Part shown: positions 1 to 8,234 of the stretch, in pieces | Layout: the number at the start of each line of letters is the position of its first letter | Numbering within the stretch: the stretch's first letter is position 1 | Assembly: GCF_944390595.1 (NCBI RefSeq) | Contig: NZ_CALXRN010000189.1 | Span: 1-54,210, forward strand | Direction of reading: 5' to 3' | Length of the DNA stretch: 54,210 nt | Source: an uncultured Brachyspira sp. | Lineage (GTDB): Bacteria > Spirochaetota > Brachyspiria > Brachyspirales > Brachyspiraceae | Made by a program: the position numbers and the translations under genes | The notes under the pieces: model-generated | What the model was told of the DNA's origin: nothing | Seen by the model: the letters and a program-made list of their open reading frames with translations, nothing else | Databases searched by the model: none

Positions 1-111
1 TGAATCAGCGTTTAAATCATCTACAAAAGAAGCTGTATCAGTAATTTTACTTTTGTCTGAGATGTTTAATTGATTAGCAACAACATCTTTAATTTCATCG
101 ATTAATGCCAT
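1..111 (-). CDS. acpP: acyl carrier protein, N-terminal 37 residues (cut by window edge)
   Basis: Carrier of growing acyl chains in type II fatty-acid synthesis, in the cytoplasm. The visible part starts MALIDEIKDVVANQLNI and ends in DDLNADS. The last visible codon, Ser37, matches the serine that receives the 4'-phosphopantetheine arm in the family's DSL motif; the Leu and the C-terminal half lie outside the window. The start is fixed by an AAGGAGA ribosome-binding site a few bases upstream. It lies 75 nt downstream of fabG on the same strand, the usual fab-cluster order, and is probably co-transcribed with it. The family call is secure; only the 3' half is unseen. Confidence 0.93.
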   Translation of the reverse strand, partial: MALIDEIKDVVANQLNISDKSKITDTASFVDDLNADS

Positions 112-186
112 TTTTAATCTCCTTAAAATCATAATATTTTTTTATTATAAAGTGCTTTTAAGCATCCTTACATACATAATTATTAA

Positions 187-936
187 TTACATTGACATTC
201 CGCCATCAACTGCTATTACTTCTCCAGTGATATAATTACTCATATCTGAAGCGAGAAATAACACTAAATTAGCAACATCTTCAGGAGTTCCTAATTTCTT
301 TAATGGGGTTATACTCATAATTCCTTTAACTGTATCTTCAGGTAAAGCATCTGTCATATCTGTTTGAATAAAACCAGGTGCTATAGCATTTACACGTATA
401 TTTCTAGGTGCAAATTCTTTAGCCATAGATTTTGTTATACCTATAAGTCCGGCTTTAGCAGCAGCATAATTAGCTTGTCCTGCATTACCCATTTTACCAA
501 TAACGCTGGATATATTAATTATTTTTCCTTTTCTAGCTCTTAGCATATTTTTTGCTGCTTCTCTTGAAGTATAAAAAGCTCCTGACAAATTTGTTGATAA
601 TACATCATTCCAAGCATTATCATCCATTTGTATAACAAGCATATCTTTTGTAATTCCTGCATTATTTACAAGAATATCAATAGACCCGAATTTTTCTATA
701 GTTTTAGCAATTACATTTTTACAAGATTCGCTTGATTTAGCATCATGTTCTAAACCTAAAGTTTCTACATTATATGCAGATTTTATTTCTTCTGCAACAC
801 TTGATGCTTTATCAGAATTAGTAGCAGTTATTACAACATTAACTCCTTCTTTAGCTAAAGTTTCTGCTATTTTTTTACCTATTCCTCTGCTTGATCCTGT
901 TATTATGGCTGTTTTATTTTTAAGATTTAAATCCAT
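187..936 (-). CDS. fabG: 3-oxoacyl-[acyl-carrier-protein] reductase FabG
   Basis: NADPH-dependent reduction of 3-oxoacyl-ACP to 3-hydroxyacyl-ACP, the first reductive step of fatty-acid elongation. A full-length short-chain dehydrogenase of 249 residues, the family's normal size. Visible motifs: the glycine-rich cofactor loop TGSSRGIG (13-20), NNAG (91-94), the catalytic set Asn116, Ser144, Tyr157 and Lys161 (YAAAK), and the IAPGFIQTDM segment after the sixth strand. It ends in the typical TGEVIAVDGGMSM. acpP follows directly, which supports FabG over another short-chain reductase. A promoter-like TTGACA/TTTAAT pair lies about 70-100 nt upstream of the start. Confidence 0.95.
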   Translation of the reverse strand: MDLNLKNKTAIITGSSRGIGKKIAETLAKEGVNVVITATNSDKASSVAEEIKSAYNVETLGLEHDAKSSESCKNVIAKTIEKFGSIDILVNNAGITKDMLVIQMDDNAWNDVLSTNLSGAFYTSREAAKNMLRARKGKIINISSVIGKMGNAGQANYAAAKAGLIGITKSMAKEFAPRNIRVNAIAPGFIQTDMTDALPEDTVKGIMSITPLKKLGTPEDVANLVLFLASDMSNYITGEVIAVDGGMSM

Positions 937-1008
937 ATCTATCCTTTCTGGTATATAAAAGATATATAATATAACAAAAATTTTTTTTATTAGTTAAATA
1001 TCTATTAT

Positions 1009-1037
1009 ATTAAAACAAAATATAATAAATTTGTCAA
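1009..1037 (-). promoter_or_regulatory. putative sigma-70-type promoter for fabG-acpP
   Basis: On the minus strand a perfect -35 TTGACA (1032-1037) is followed after 17 nt by TTTAAT (1009-1014). Transcription would begin near 1002, leaving a leader of about 65 nt before the fabG start. AT-rich DNA gives many weak -10 matches; the perfect -35 and correct spacing are the support. Confidence 0.5.
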
Positions 1038-1060
1038 GTAATTTTTATTAATTTAAAATT

Positions 1061-1087
1061 TTCGACTTTTTTGGTTTAAAAGTCGAA
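1061..1087. repeat. 10-bp perfect inverted repeat upstream of fabG
   Basis: TTCGACTTTT (1061-1070) and AAAAGTCGAA (1078-1087) are exact reverse complements around a 7-nt loop. It lies just upstream of the predicted fabG promoter and about 55 nt from the terminator of the mutase gene. There is no clean T-run on either side, so it is a poor intrinsic terminator. It could be an operator for a fatty-acid regulator or a second, weak terminator. Function unknown. Confidence 0.45.
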
Positions 1088-1143
1088 GTAGTTAGTTTCT
1101 ACTATAATATTTATGTATTAATAGTTTAATTATTATAAAAAAT

Positions 1144-1173
1144 AAAGCAGAAGATAAAATTACCTTCTGCTTT
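1144..1173 (-). terminator. intrinsic terminator after the phosphohexomutase gene
   Basis: AAAGCAGAAG (1144-1153) pairs perfectly with CTTCTGCTTT (1164-1173) around a 10-nt loop. Read on the minus strand the hairpin is followed by a T-rich tract and begins about 20 nt after the mutase stop codon. Confidence 0.75.
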
Positions 1174-1193
1174 TATCTTACTATTATTTTATA

Positions 1194-2594
1194 TTATTTG
1201 GCAGTTTTTTTATTTGTTTCTTTTTTAGGAGCTGCTTTTTTGGCAGGTTTTTCTCCTTTTATCATATTCATAGCAGATTCAATTAACTCTTTAGCCTCTT
1301 TTTTAGTTTTAGCTTCTGCTATAATACGTACAATAGGTTCTGTATTTGATGAGCGTACATGCAGCCATCCGTTTTCCAAATCTATTTTTATACCATCAAT
1401 GGTTGTTATTTTTGATTTAGGATATTCTGCTTTTACTTGCTTTAAGAATTTATCTTCATCTATTTTTGCAACTTCTATTTTTTCTTTAACTATTTCATAT
1501 TTTGGTATTTCATTAACAAGTTCTGTTATAGTATTTCCTGTTGCTGCCATTAATTCTAATATCAAAGCTATACCTAAAAGTGAATCTCTTCCGGGAGTTA
1601 CAGCAGGAACTATTATTCCTCCGTTTCCTTCGCCTCCAAAATATAATTTATTTTTTACAACATGAGAAGAAACATTTATTTCTCCTATTTTTGTTCTGTC
1701 AACTGAGTAGCCTTTTTCTTTAGCTAAATCATCTATCATTCTTGATGTAGAGAGATTAACAGCTGCATTTCCTTTTCCTACAAGCCATAAATATTTAGCA
1801 CATAAAGCCAAAGTATATTCTTCGCTTATAATTGTACCGTCATTAAGAACTATAGCAAGTCTGTCAGCGTCTGGGTCTTGAGTAAAGCCTATATTAACCT
1901 TATTTTTTTTCACTAAATCAGATAAACTTTTCATGCTTGCTGCTGAAGGCTCTGCTACATGGGCAAATTTTCCTGTATGTTCTTTATTAATGGATATTTC
2001 TTTAACACCTAATGCTTTTAATAAAGGAGGTGTAGCAAATAAACCTGTTCCATTAACATAATCACATGCTACTTTGAAATTAGCTTTTTTTATTTTTTCT
2101 ACGTCTATCCATCTTAAAATGCGTTTTATATGTTCATCTATGGCATTATCTATTTTTTGATATGTTCCTGTTTCCAATGCTTTAACAAATCTTGATGATT
2201 TTTTATCATAAAGTTTCATAAGTTCATTAACAGATTTTTCATCTAAGAATCTTCCTTCCTTTCCTATTAATTTTAAAGCATTCCATTCTATAGGATTATG
2301 GCTTGCTGATATCATTATACCGCCATGTATTTTTAACTTTTCAACCATATATAATGCAGTTGGTGTAGGTGTTATTCCTATATCTATTACATTTATTCCT
2401 GATGCCATTAATGTTGAAACTACAGCATTTAATATAGATTCTCCTGTTATTCTTGTGTCTCTTGCTACCAAAATTTTTGCTTTCTTTGGGAAGAGACATG
2501 CAAATGCAGATGTATAATCTACAATTGCTCTTATGTCTAGTCCGTCCCCGATTATTCCTCTTATACCTGATATGCTTGTTTTTAATGTAGGCAT
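1194..2594 (-). CDS. phosphohexomutase (phosphoglucosamine mutase / phosphomannomutase type)
   Basis: Alpha-D-phosphohexomutase moving a phosphate between C1 and C6 of a hexose phosphate; the best guess is GlmM-type phosphoglucosamine mutase feeding UDP-GlcNAc and cell-wall synthesis. All four domain signatures are present: the phosphoserine loop ISASHNP with Ser98, the metal loop DPDADR (240-245), the sugar-specificity loop GEGNGG (321-326) and the phosphate loop RSSNTEP (414-420). The 466-residue length fits. The C-terminal 20 residues are a Lys/Ala-rich tail beyond the normal fold. Substrate choice (GlcN-6-P, Man-6-P or Glc-6-P) cannot be settled from motifs. It stands alone, with its own terminator. 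Confidence 0.85.
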   Translation of the reverse strand: MPTLKTSISGIRGIIGDGLDIRAIVDYTSAFACLFPKKAKILVARDTRITGESILNAVVSTLMASGINVIDIGITPTPTALYMVEKLKIHGGIMISASHNPIEWNALKLIGKEGRFLDEKSVNELMKLYDKKSSRFVKALETGTYQKIDNAIDEHIKRILRWIDVEKIKKANFKVACDYVNGTGLFATPPLLKALGVKEISINKEHTGKFAHVAEPSAASMKSLSDLVKKNKVNIGFTQDPDADRLAIVLNDGTIISEEYTLALCAKYLWLVGKGNAAVNLSTSRMIDDLAKEKGYSVDRTKIGEINVSSHVVKNKLYFGGEGNGGIIVPAVTPGRDSLLGIALILELMAATGNTITELVNEIPKYEIVKEKIEVAKIDEDKFLKQVKAEYPKSKITTIDGIKIDLENGWLHVRSSNTEPIVRIIAEAKTKKEAKELIESAMNMIKGEKPAKKAAPKKETNKKTAK

Positions 2595-2705
2595 TTAAAA
2601 CTCCTAAATATATGTTTATTTATTATAATAATCTTAAAATACAATCAAATGTAAAATATGATAAATATATTTTTATTTTAACAGTATTATTATAATTTGC
2701 AATTA

Positions 2706-3877
2706 TTAATTTTTATGACTTGTTATTCTATTCATACAGTTTTTATATTCTATAATGAAATTTTTTATATCTAATATATTGATATAATGGTCTTCTGATA
2801 TTTTTACTGATCTTATTTTATTTAATTCTTTTTCTACTAATTTTAGATCATTAATATTAATTATAGTTTTTATATCATTTACATTATATAATAAATTTAT
2901 AGAATTTGTATCTTTTGGCAAAGTTTCTGTTTTTAACATATAATATAAAGTTATTATTAATTTTGGTATTATTTCATCTGTGTGCAGTACTATTGTTTTT
3001 AATACAGTATTTCTTATTTTCATGCTTACCATTTTTATGTAATAAAGTTTTAAAGATGGTTCATGCTCCATGGCATCTAATAATTCTTCTCTTTCTAATA
3101 CTTTTATTAAAGAATCCTCCAATATTATAGCACTTGTTGATAATGCTTGATATTTGCCTATAGGTTTATATCCGTCAATAATATTACTTTCTGAATAAAT
3201 TGCTCTGGTAATTTTTGATGTGAATTTATTATATTATATATTCCAACTTTTCCTGATTGTATAATATATAATTTGTTACTTGCCTCTAGTTCTGTATATA
3301 TACAATATCCTTTCTTGTAACTAAATGTATTATTTCCCATTGCCGTAGGTTCTGATATAGGAGTTAAACTTGATAATTGATTTTTGATTTCATTTTCGCT
3401 TTCTGGAAACAACTCTATACATTTTTTATATAATTTATAAGATGCATCATCAAAACCATTTTTTTTATATACTTCTGCCATTTTTAATACATCATCTTTG
3501 GAACTTATGAATATACTGTTGTTATGATTATTTGATAGCGACATATAGTATTTACTGAGCCACATTTCCAATGATGTATCTAAATATCTGTCTATCTTTA
3601 CCATTAAATCTTTGCTTTCTATATTGACTATATCTTCTATTTTTATTTCCATTACTTCGGTATCTTCTACAGCTTTTACATTATAGAAATATGGCTCATT
3701 CAATACAGCATTTACCAAACCTAATATATTGCCTTTATTAAACTCTATATTATAATCAAAAGTACCATAAGAAATAGCCTTTCCTTTTGTAATTACATAG
3801 AAAGAATCTTTAGGGTATTGATTTTTTATATATATGATAGATGATTTTTGAAATGATAAAGTATTATATTTTCCCAT
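2706..3877 (-). pseudogene. two-domain cyclic-nucleotide-binding-type protein, split by a one-base frameshift
   Basis: A 390-codon gene read in two frames. The first frame (3877 down to about 3212) encodes a cNMP-binding-like beta-roll (residues about 5-100, with FYVITKGKAISYG), a helical linker, and the start of a second roll (LYIIQSGKVGIYN). At a five-base A tract on the coding strand (3212-3216) the reading frame is lost. Adding one A restores SHQKITRAIYSESNIIDGYK and runs without a stop through ILEDSLIKVLEREELL to 2706, completing the second domain and a C-terminal helical part. The downstream piece has no start of its own apart from a TTG at 3122. Such proteins are Crp-like sensors, but no DNA-binding helix-turn-helix is evident. 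Either a pseudogene, a slippage-controlled gene or a sequencing error. It lies 18 nt downstream of tag. Confidence 0.75.
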
Positions 3878-3895
3878 AATTTAATATCCATTTAT

Positions 3896-4450
3896 TTATA
3901 TATCATGAAATTTGCAGTTTATTGAATGATCATTTACAATTCCTATTCCTTGCATGTAGCTGTAAATGATTACACTTCCTACAAATTTAAATCCCCTTTT
4001 TATTAAGTCTTTACTAATTTTATCAGATAATTCATTTTTTGCTGGTATTTCAGAGTTATCTTTTAGTTTATTATCTATTTGTTTATTATCGGTAAAGCTC
4101 CATATATATTTGTCAAAACTTCCAAATTCTTTTTGAACTTCAATAAATTTTTGAGCATTTAATATAAGAGCATTAATCTTTCTTTTATTTCTAATAATGC
4201 CTTTATCATTAAGCAGTTCTTCTATTTTTTTATTATCATATTTAGCTATCTTTTTATAATCGAAATTATCGAATGCTTTTCTCATATTTTCTCTCTTATC
4301 AAGTATGCATTTCCAACTAAGCCCAGCCTGCATACCTTCTAATATCAGCATTTCAAATAGCTTCCTTTCATCATGGCATATTCTGCACCATTCTTCATTA
4401 TGGTATTTTATTTCTATTTCTGTTTTAGCCCATTTACATATTTCATCCAT
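3896..4450 (-). CDS. tag: DNA-3-methyladenine glycosylase I
   Basis: Base-excision repair enzyme that removes 3-methyladenine from alkylated DNA. A full-length 184-residue member of the HhH-GPD superfamily Tag branch. The zinc ligands of this family are all in place: Cys5, His17 (in KYHNEEW), His175 and Cys179 (in NDHSINC), essentially the E. coli spacing. The segment HDERKLFEMLILEGMQAGLSW (from about residue 26) is the family signature. It lies between the possible sigma-factor partner upstream and the cyclic-nucleotide-binding-type gene downstream, all on one strand. Confidence 0.93.
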   Translation of the reverse strand: MDEICKWAKTEIEIKYHNEEWCRICHDERKLFEMLILEGMQAGLSWKCILDKRENMRKAFDNFDYKKIAKYDNKKIEELLNDKGIIRNKRKINALILNAQKFIEVQKEFGSFDKYIWSFTDNKQIDNKLKDNSEIPAKNELSDKISKDLIKRGFKFVGSVIIYSYMQGIGIVNDHSINCKFHDI

Positions 4451-4489
4451 AGTTATAATTCTTTCCTTATTTTGTTTAATTCATAATAT

Positions 4490-4990
4490 TCATTCTATAT
4501 TTATCGAAGCTTCATAATCATCAACTTTAATATTATAATTTCCATTTTTTAAGTTTGAAGAGTAGTTATCTCTTTCTCCAAATATATTGACTATTTTCTC
4601 TCCATTATACTCTATTACACACCAATTTTTTATATTGCTTATATTAATATAGTATTCATCATTGCTTTTATATATTTCTATATTTTTATAAACATAAATA
4701 TCTTTTATATTTTTATCATCAGTTCCTCTTGAAGCTAATGGAGTTAATGCAGTAAAATAAAGCATATAATCAATTATACCGTTTTTAATATTAATAGTTG
4801 ATTTCATTTTTGATTCTTTGAACATATCAGAATCTTTTACATTTTCCATAAGAAATAAATCATTTTTTAAAGAGCTTACTTCTTTTTGTAAATCTGTATT
4901 TGATTCAAGCTCTTTTAAAAAATCATCGGATACTTTGATGCCATTAACATAATTTATAATTTCTTCTTCTGTGTAATTATATTTGCTCAT
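4490..4990 (-). CDS. hypothetical protein, possible partner of the adjacent sigma factor
   Basis: 166 residues, not recognised as a named family. The first 60 residues are acidic and helical (TEEEIINYVNGIKVSDDFLKEL), reminiscent of the sigma-binding N-terminus of small anti-sigma factors, but without the HxxxCxxC zinc motif. The C-terminal 80 residues look beta-rich, with a repeated pattern of short strands. There is one moderately hydrophobic stretch (IIDYMLYFTALTPLAS, about 73-88) that could touch a membrane. The start codon is one base after the sigma-factor stop codon, so the two are translationally coupled, which is how anti-sigma genes usually sit. The anti-sigma role is inference from position. 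Confidence 0.55.
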   Translation of the reverse strand: MSKYNYTEEEIINYVNGIKVSDDFLKELESNTDLQKEVSSLKNDLFLMENVKDSDMFKESKMKSTINIKNGIIDYMLYFTALTPLASRGTDDKNIKDIYVYKNIEIYKSNDEYYINISNIKNWCVIEYNGEKIVNIFGERDNYSSNLKNGNYNIKVDDYEASINIE

Positions 4991-4991
4991 A

Positions 4992-5873
4992 TTATAAATC
5001 CAATAAATTATTAAAATGTTCTTTCAAATTAGTTTTTATTTTGTTTATAATTTTTGTAACTGCATTGCTTGTAATATTAAAAAGTTTTGCTATAAAATCA
5101 TAAGGAACATTTATTTTTATAGAATGCAGTTTTTTTATATAATTTTGTTTTTTGCTCGCTAAATGTACAGTGAAAATTCCCTTTCTATTATTTTCAGATA
5201 TTTGAGCATTCACTTTAGCTATTCTGTCCTGCTGTTTTATTATTTCATTATATTTATTTATATAAGTTGATCTTGCCTTTTCTATTATGGAATATGCTTC
5301 CTCATATCCTATATTAAAATATTTCATAATAGGAGATGCTATTAAATTTATAAATAATTCCAAATTATGCATAAAGAATGCCAAAGAATCTCTGTCATTA
5401 AATTCTTTTTCTATATAGTTAAACATTTTTAATGCAATATTTTCTATGTTTATTTCTTCATTATAGTTTTCTGTATATTCGTTTATAGAATATGATTTAG
5501 TATCATAAAGTACATCATGAAGTGTTAATGAATCTCTATTGCATAATGGGGCATCTATTGATATTTCTTTTTTATTATATTTATTTTTTCTTTTTTTGTA
5601 ATCTATAAAATTCAAATAATGACTTCTTAATGTATATGTAAACCATGTTATAAATTTAGCTTCTGTTTCATTGTATTTTAATATTATATTTCCTATCCTT
5701 TCAATATAATATGAATAAAACTCTAAAGCATCATTATGATAAATACCGAAAACTTTTCTTGGATAATTGTATATATAATTAGATAAATGATTATTAATTT
5801 CTTTTAAAGATTCAATACTTCTAGTTGCTTTATATTCATTCACAGCTTTTTTTATAAACTCATCATCAATCAT
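4992..5873 (-). CDS. RNA polymerase sigma factor (ECF-like, divergent)
   Basis: 293 residues with an arrangement like sigma-70 regions 2 and 4. Residues 65-100 (KYNETEAKFITWFTYTLRSH and a following basic stretch) resemble the ECF region 2 pattern for melting the -10 element. The last 35 residues (YDFIAKLFNITSNAVTKIIN) resemble the region 4 helix-turn-helix. A linker of about 150 residues between them is longer than in ordinary ECF factors. The 5' end overlaps dciA by 8 nt and the 3' end is one base from the next gene, so it is part of an operon. It could also be a phage-like or degenerate sigma. Confidence 0.7.
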   Translation of the reverse strand: MIDDEFIKKAVNEYKATRSIESLKEINNHLSNYIYNYPRKVFGIYHNDALEFYSYYIERIGNIILKYNETEAKFITWFTYTLRSHYLNFIDYKKRKNKYNKKEISIDAPLCNRDSLTLHDVLYDTKSYSINEYTENYNEEINIENIALKMFNYIEKEFNDRDSLAFFMHNLELFINLIASPIMKYFNIGYEEAYSIIEKARSTYINKYNEIIKQQDRIAKVNAQISENNRKGIFTVHLASKKQNYIKKLHSIKINVPYDFIAKLFNITSNAVTKIINKIKTNLKEHFNNLLDL

Positions 5874-6321
5874 TATAATCCTCGTATTTAAGTATATTGA
5901 AAAATATTTCTTTCATTCTTTCATCTTTTATATTTGATTCTTCTATAACATTATCAATCCATTCTTTATGTTCTTTAGTAATGATTTTATTCTTTTTTAT
6001 GCTTTCTTCTGGTTTATTATTATAATTATTATTTACTTCTCCTATTCTTGTTTTTAATTCAACTACTTCTATATTAGTTTCTTTTTTTATATTTTTGAAT
6101 ATATTTGTTCTATTCATAAATATTTCATTAGCCCATACATTATCTTTAACAATTATTGTTAATATACCATTTCTGAAGAATGAAGGATAACATATTTTTG
6201 AAAGTACTTCTCCTATAATATCATCCCATTTTTGTGATATTTTAATGTAATTAGATAAATTGATATTATGATATAGTTTTCTATTTGAATATTCTTCCAA
6301 AGTATTTTTTATTGTATGCAT
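5866..6321 (-). CDS. DciA-like DUF721 protein
   Basis: 151 residues. The N-terminal 90 residues follow the DUF721 pattern: KISQKWDDIIGEVLSKICYP (about 28-47), then the short beta motif LTIIVKDNVWANEIFMN. In the better-studied members (DciA) this domain binds the replicative helicase DnaB and helps load it at the origin. The C-terminal 60 residues are polar and charged with no recognised domain. It overlaps the sigma gene by 8 nt. Family assignment is fairly good; the helicase-loading role is taken from relatives, not shown here. Confidence 0.72.
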   Translation of the reverse strand: MHTIKNTLEEYSNRKLYHNINLSNYIKISQKWDDIIGEVLSKICYPSFFRNGILTIIVKDNVWANEIFMNRTNIFKNIKKETNIEVVELKTRIGEVNNNYNNKPEESIKKNKIITKEHKEWIDNVIEESNIKDERMKEIFFNILKYEDYND

Positions 6322-6370
6322 ATAATAATCCCTAAGCTATATAATATAATAAATATTTATATTATCAATA

Positions 6371-7255
6371 TTAATTATTAGTAGAATTATCTTTTTGCAT
6401 ATTTGTATTTCCGCTTTCTTGAATATTTGTATATGAAGCATTATTTATAGTGTTTGTATTAATTGTATTAGTCGCATTAGTCAAAGAATTATTGCTGATA
6501 ATACTGTTTTCGTAATTTTCTAATTCTATAGGCTTAGCTTCTATATCTTCATTATATTCCATTATATTATTTTGATTTGTTGATACTGTTTCTGTTGAAT
6601 TGGTATTTATTCCAAGTATTGTTCTTGCTCTAATTATAGAATCATGCAATCCTTTGTATTTAGGGTCTAATTTGTATGCTGATTCATATACATCAAGTGC
6701 TGAACTGTAATTTTTATCTCTTTCATAAGTTGCTGCTAAATTAACCATATATACTATATTATTTGGACTATAAACTGTTGCTTTCAAAAATGATGATTCT
6801 GCCTGTTTATAATCTTCAACATATAAATATAATAGTCCTAAAAAATTATTCATATAAGCATCATTAGGCTTTAAACTTATAGAATGTCTTATAGAGTCTA
6901 TTGCTTGATTTGTATTTCCTAGTTTATATAATGCATATCCTTTTTGAAAGTATAATTTAGGAGAAAATCTATTTACTATGATTCCGTTTCTCGATACTCT
7001 AAGCATATTTGTATAATCTTTTAAATACATATATGCATTTGCTAAATTCTCAAAATATTCTATTTTTAGAATAGGGGAGTTCTCTATTTCATATTCAAAT
7101 AATTCCGCTGCTTTAGAATAATTTTTTGCTTTATAAAAACGATATGCATTTGCTAAATTATCTTTATTGTATACAAAATCATTATTAGTTTGAGAGTATA
7201 ATGAAATATTTATTAAAACAAAAAAAATTAAAATTAATGTATTTTTAATTGGCAT
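6371..7255 (-). CDS. exported TPR-repeat protein
   Basis: A secreted tetratricopeptide protein of about 294 residues. It starts MPIKNTLILIFFVLINISLYSQ, a signal peptide probably cut after the Ser-Gln region. An upstream in-frame ATG at 7285 would add ten polar residues ahead of the signal and is less likely. At least five TPR units cover residues about 25-215 (for example FYKAKNYSKAAELFEYEI and LYLYVEDYKQAESSFLKA). The last 70 residues are Asn/Thr-rich and low complexity. The start overlaps the end of the upstream gene by 11 nt. Probably a periplasmic scaffold; partner unknown. Confidence 0.75.
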   Translation of the reverse strand: MPIKNTLILIFFVLINISLYSQTNNDFVYNKDNLANAYRFYKAKNYSKAAELFEYEIENSPILKIEYFENLANAYMYLKDYTNMLRVSRNGIIVNRFSPKLYFQKGYALYKLGNTNQAIDSIRHSISLKPNDAYMNNFLGLLYLYVEDYKQAESSFLKATVYSPNNIVYMVNLAATYERDKNYSSALDVYESAYKLDPKYKGLHDSIIRARTILGINTNSTETVSTNQNNIMEYNEDIEAKPIELENYENSIISNNSLTNATNTINTNTINNASYTNIQESGNTNMQKDNSTNN

Positions 7256-8087
7256 CTTTTTTGAAGCTTTGCAGTCTAAAGTCATTTATCATTGCACTAG
7301 CATAGGCGATAGTTGCATCATACATTTCTTCTTTTTTCTTGCCTTTAAAAAATTTATAAACTCTAGGAGACTGAACATTCAAATAATCAGGAAGTACAAT
7401 CTCTCCGTCATTAGCTATTTTTAATGCTATTGATTTTATATTATTCATTTTTTCTATAAAAGCATGTAGGAAGAAGCCAGATTCTTTAAGTATAAATTGT
7501 TCTGCTCTGCTTGAATTTTCTCCATTATTTAATGCAAAAATATAATCAGCGAATATTTGAGGTACTTTAGTTTCCCCAACAGGTATGATGAATTTTTGAA
7601 ATTGATTATCATAATCTTTTATTGCAGTTTCAACTACATAATCGCTTGCTGGTCCGCATAGGAAGAATCTAATAACAGAAAAACAATTATACAATTCTTT
7701 AAAAGCACCATATAAATGTTCTATCTCTTGATCAGCTTTAGGATGCATATCTTCTAAAGGGTATTTTTCCACAGCACTTTTAAATTTTTCTATCATGTTA
7801 TCAACTTTATTCATGAAAGAATTTTCTTTAGCTTTTTCTTCTTCCGCTTTTTTTCTTTGGCGTTCTAATTCTCTATCTCTAAGCGTTGTTTTGATATCTT
7901 CTAGTATTTTTATTTCAACAATTAAGAAATTTGATATATCCTGTCTGTTTTGCAATGCTTCTCTGTATCTGTCATTGAAACTATTAACATTATATATTTT
8001 ATTGCCGTATTTCTCAGCACCTTTTTCATAATCACTTCTTATTCTAGCTAAAGTTGCATTAATTTCTTTGTCACTTAAACCAGCCAT
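7245..8087 (-). CDS. hypothetical protein with coiled-coil segment
   Basis: 280 residues, soluble, no signal peptide and no family I can name. Residues about 70-100 (RDRELERQRKKAEEEKAKEN) are strongly charged and likely coiled-coil. The rest appears helical, with a conserved-looking patch around FFLCGPASDYVVETAIKDYD. The start has an AAGGAG-like ribosome-binding site (read as TCCTT on the plus strand). It appears to be the first gene of a minus-strand run continuing through the TPR, dciA-like and sigma genes. Confidence 0.55.
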   Translation of the reverse strand: MAGLSDKEINATLARIRSDYEKGAEKYGNKIYNVNSFNDRYREALQNRQDISNFLIVEIKILEDIKTTLRDRELERQRKKAEEEKAKENSFMNKVDNMIEKFKSAVEKYPLEDMHPKADQEIEHLYGAFKELYNCFSVIRFFLCGPASDYVVETAIKDYDNQFQKFIIPVGETKVPQIFADYIFALNNGENSSRAEQFILKESGFFLHAFIEKMNNIKSIALKIANDGEIVLPDYLNVQSPRVYKFFKGKKKEEMYDATIAYASAMINDFRLQSFKKDAN

Positions 8088-8234
8088 AAAAAATACTCCT
8101 TATAAAAAATACTCTTAACTGTTATCGAAAAATATTGTTAATAAATTATACAATTTTTTTTAAATAAATCTAGTATAAAATATTATAGTTATATTATTGT
8201 ATTTTTTAAAGAGTTATAATTTTTAGTTTATATA

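Noticed and set aside
1198-1665. 155-codon plus-strand frame opposite the phosphohexomutase gene
   Set aside because: It is antisense to a well-supported gene, has no ribosome-binding site, and its composition mirrors the codon pattern of the other strand.
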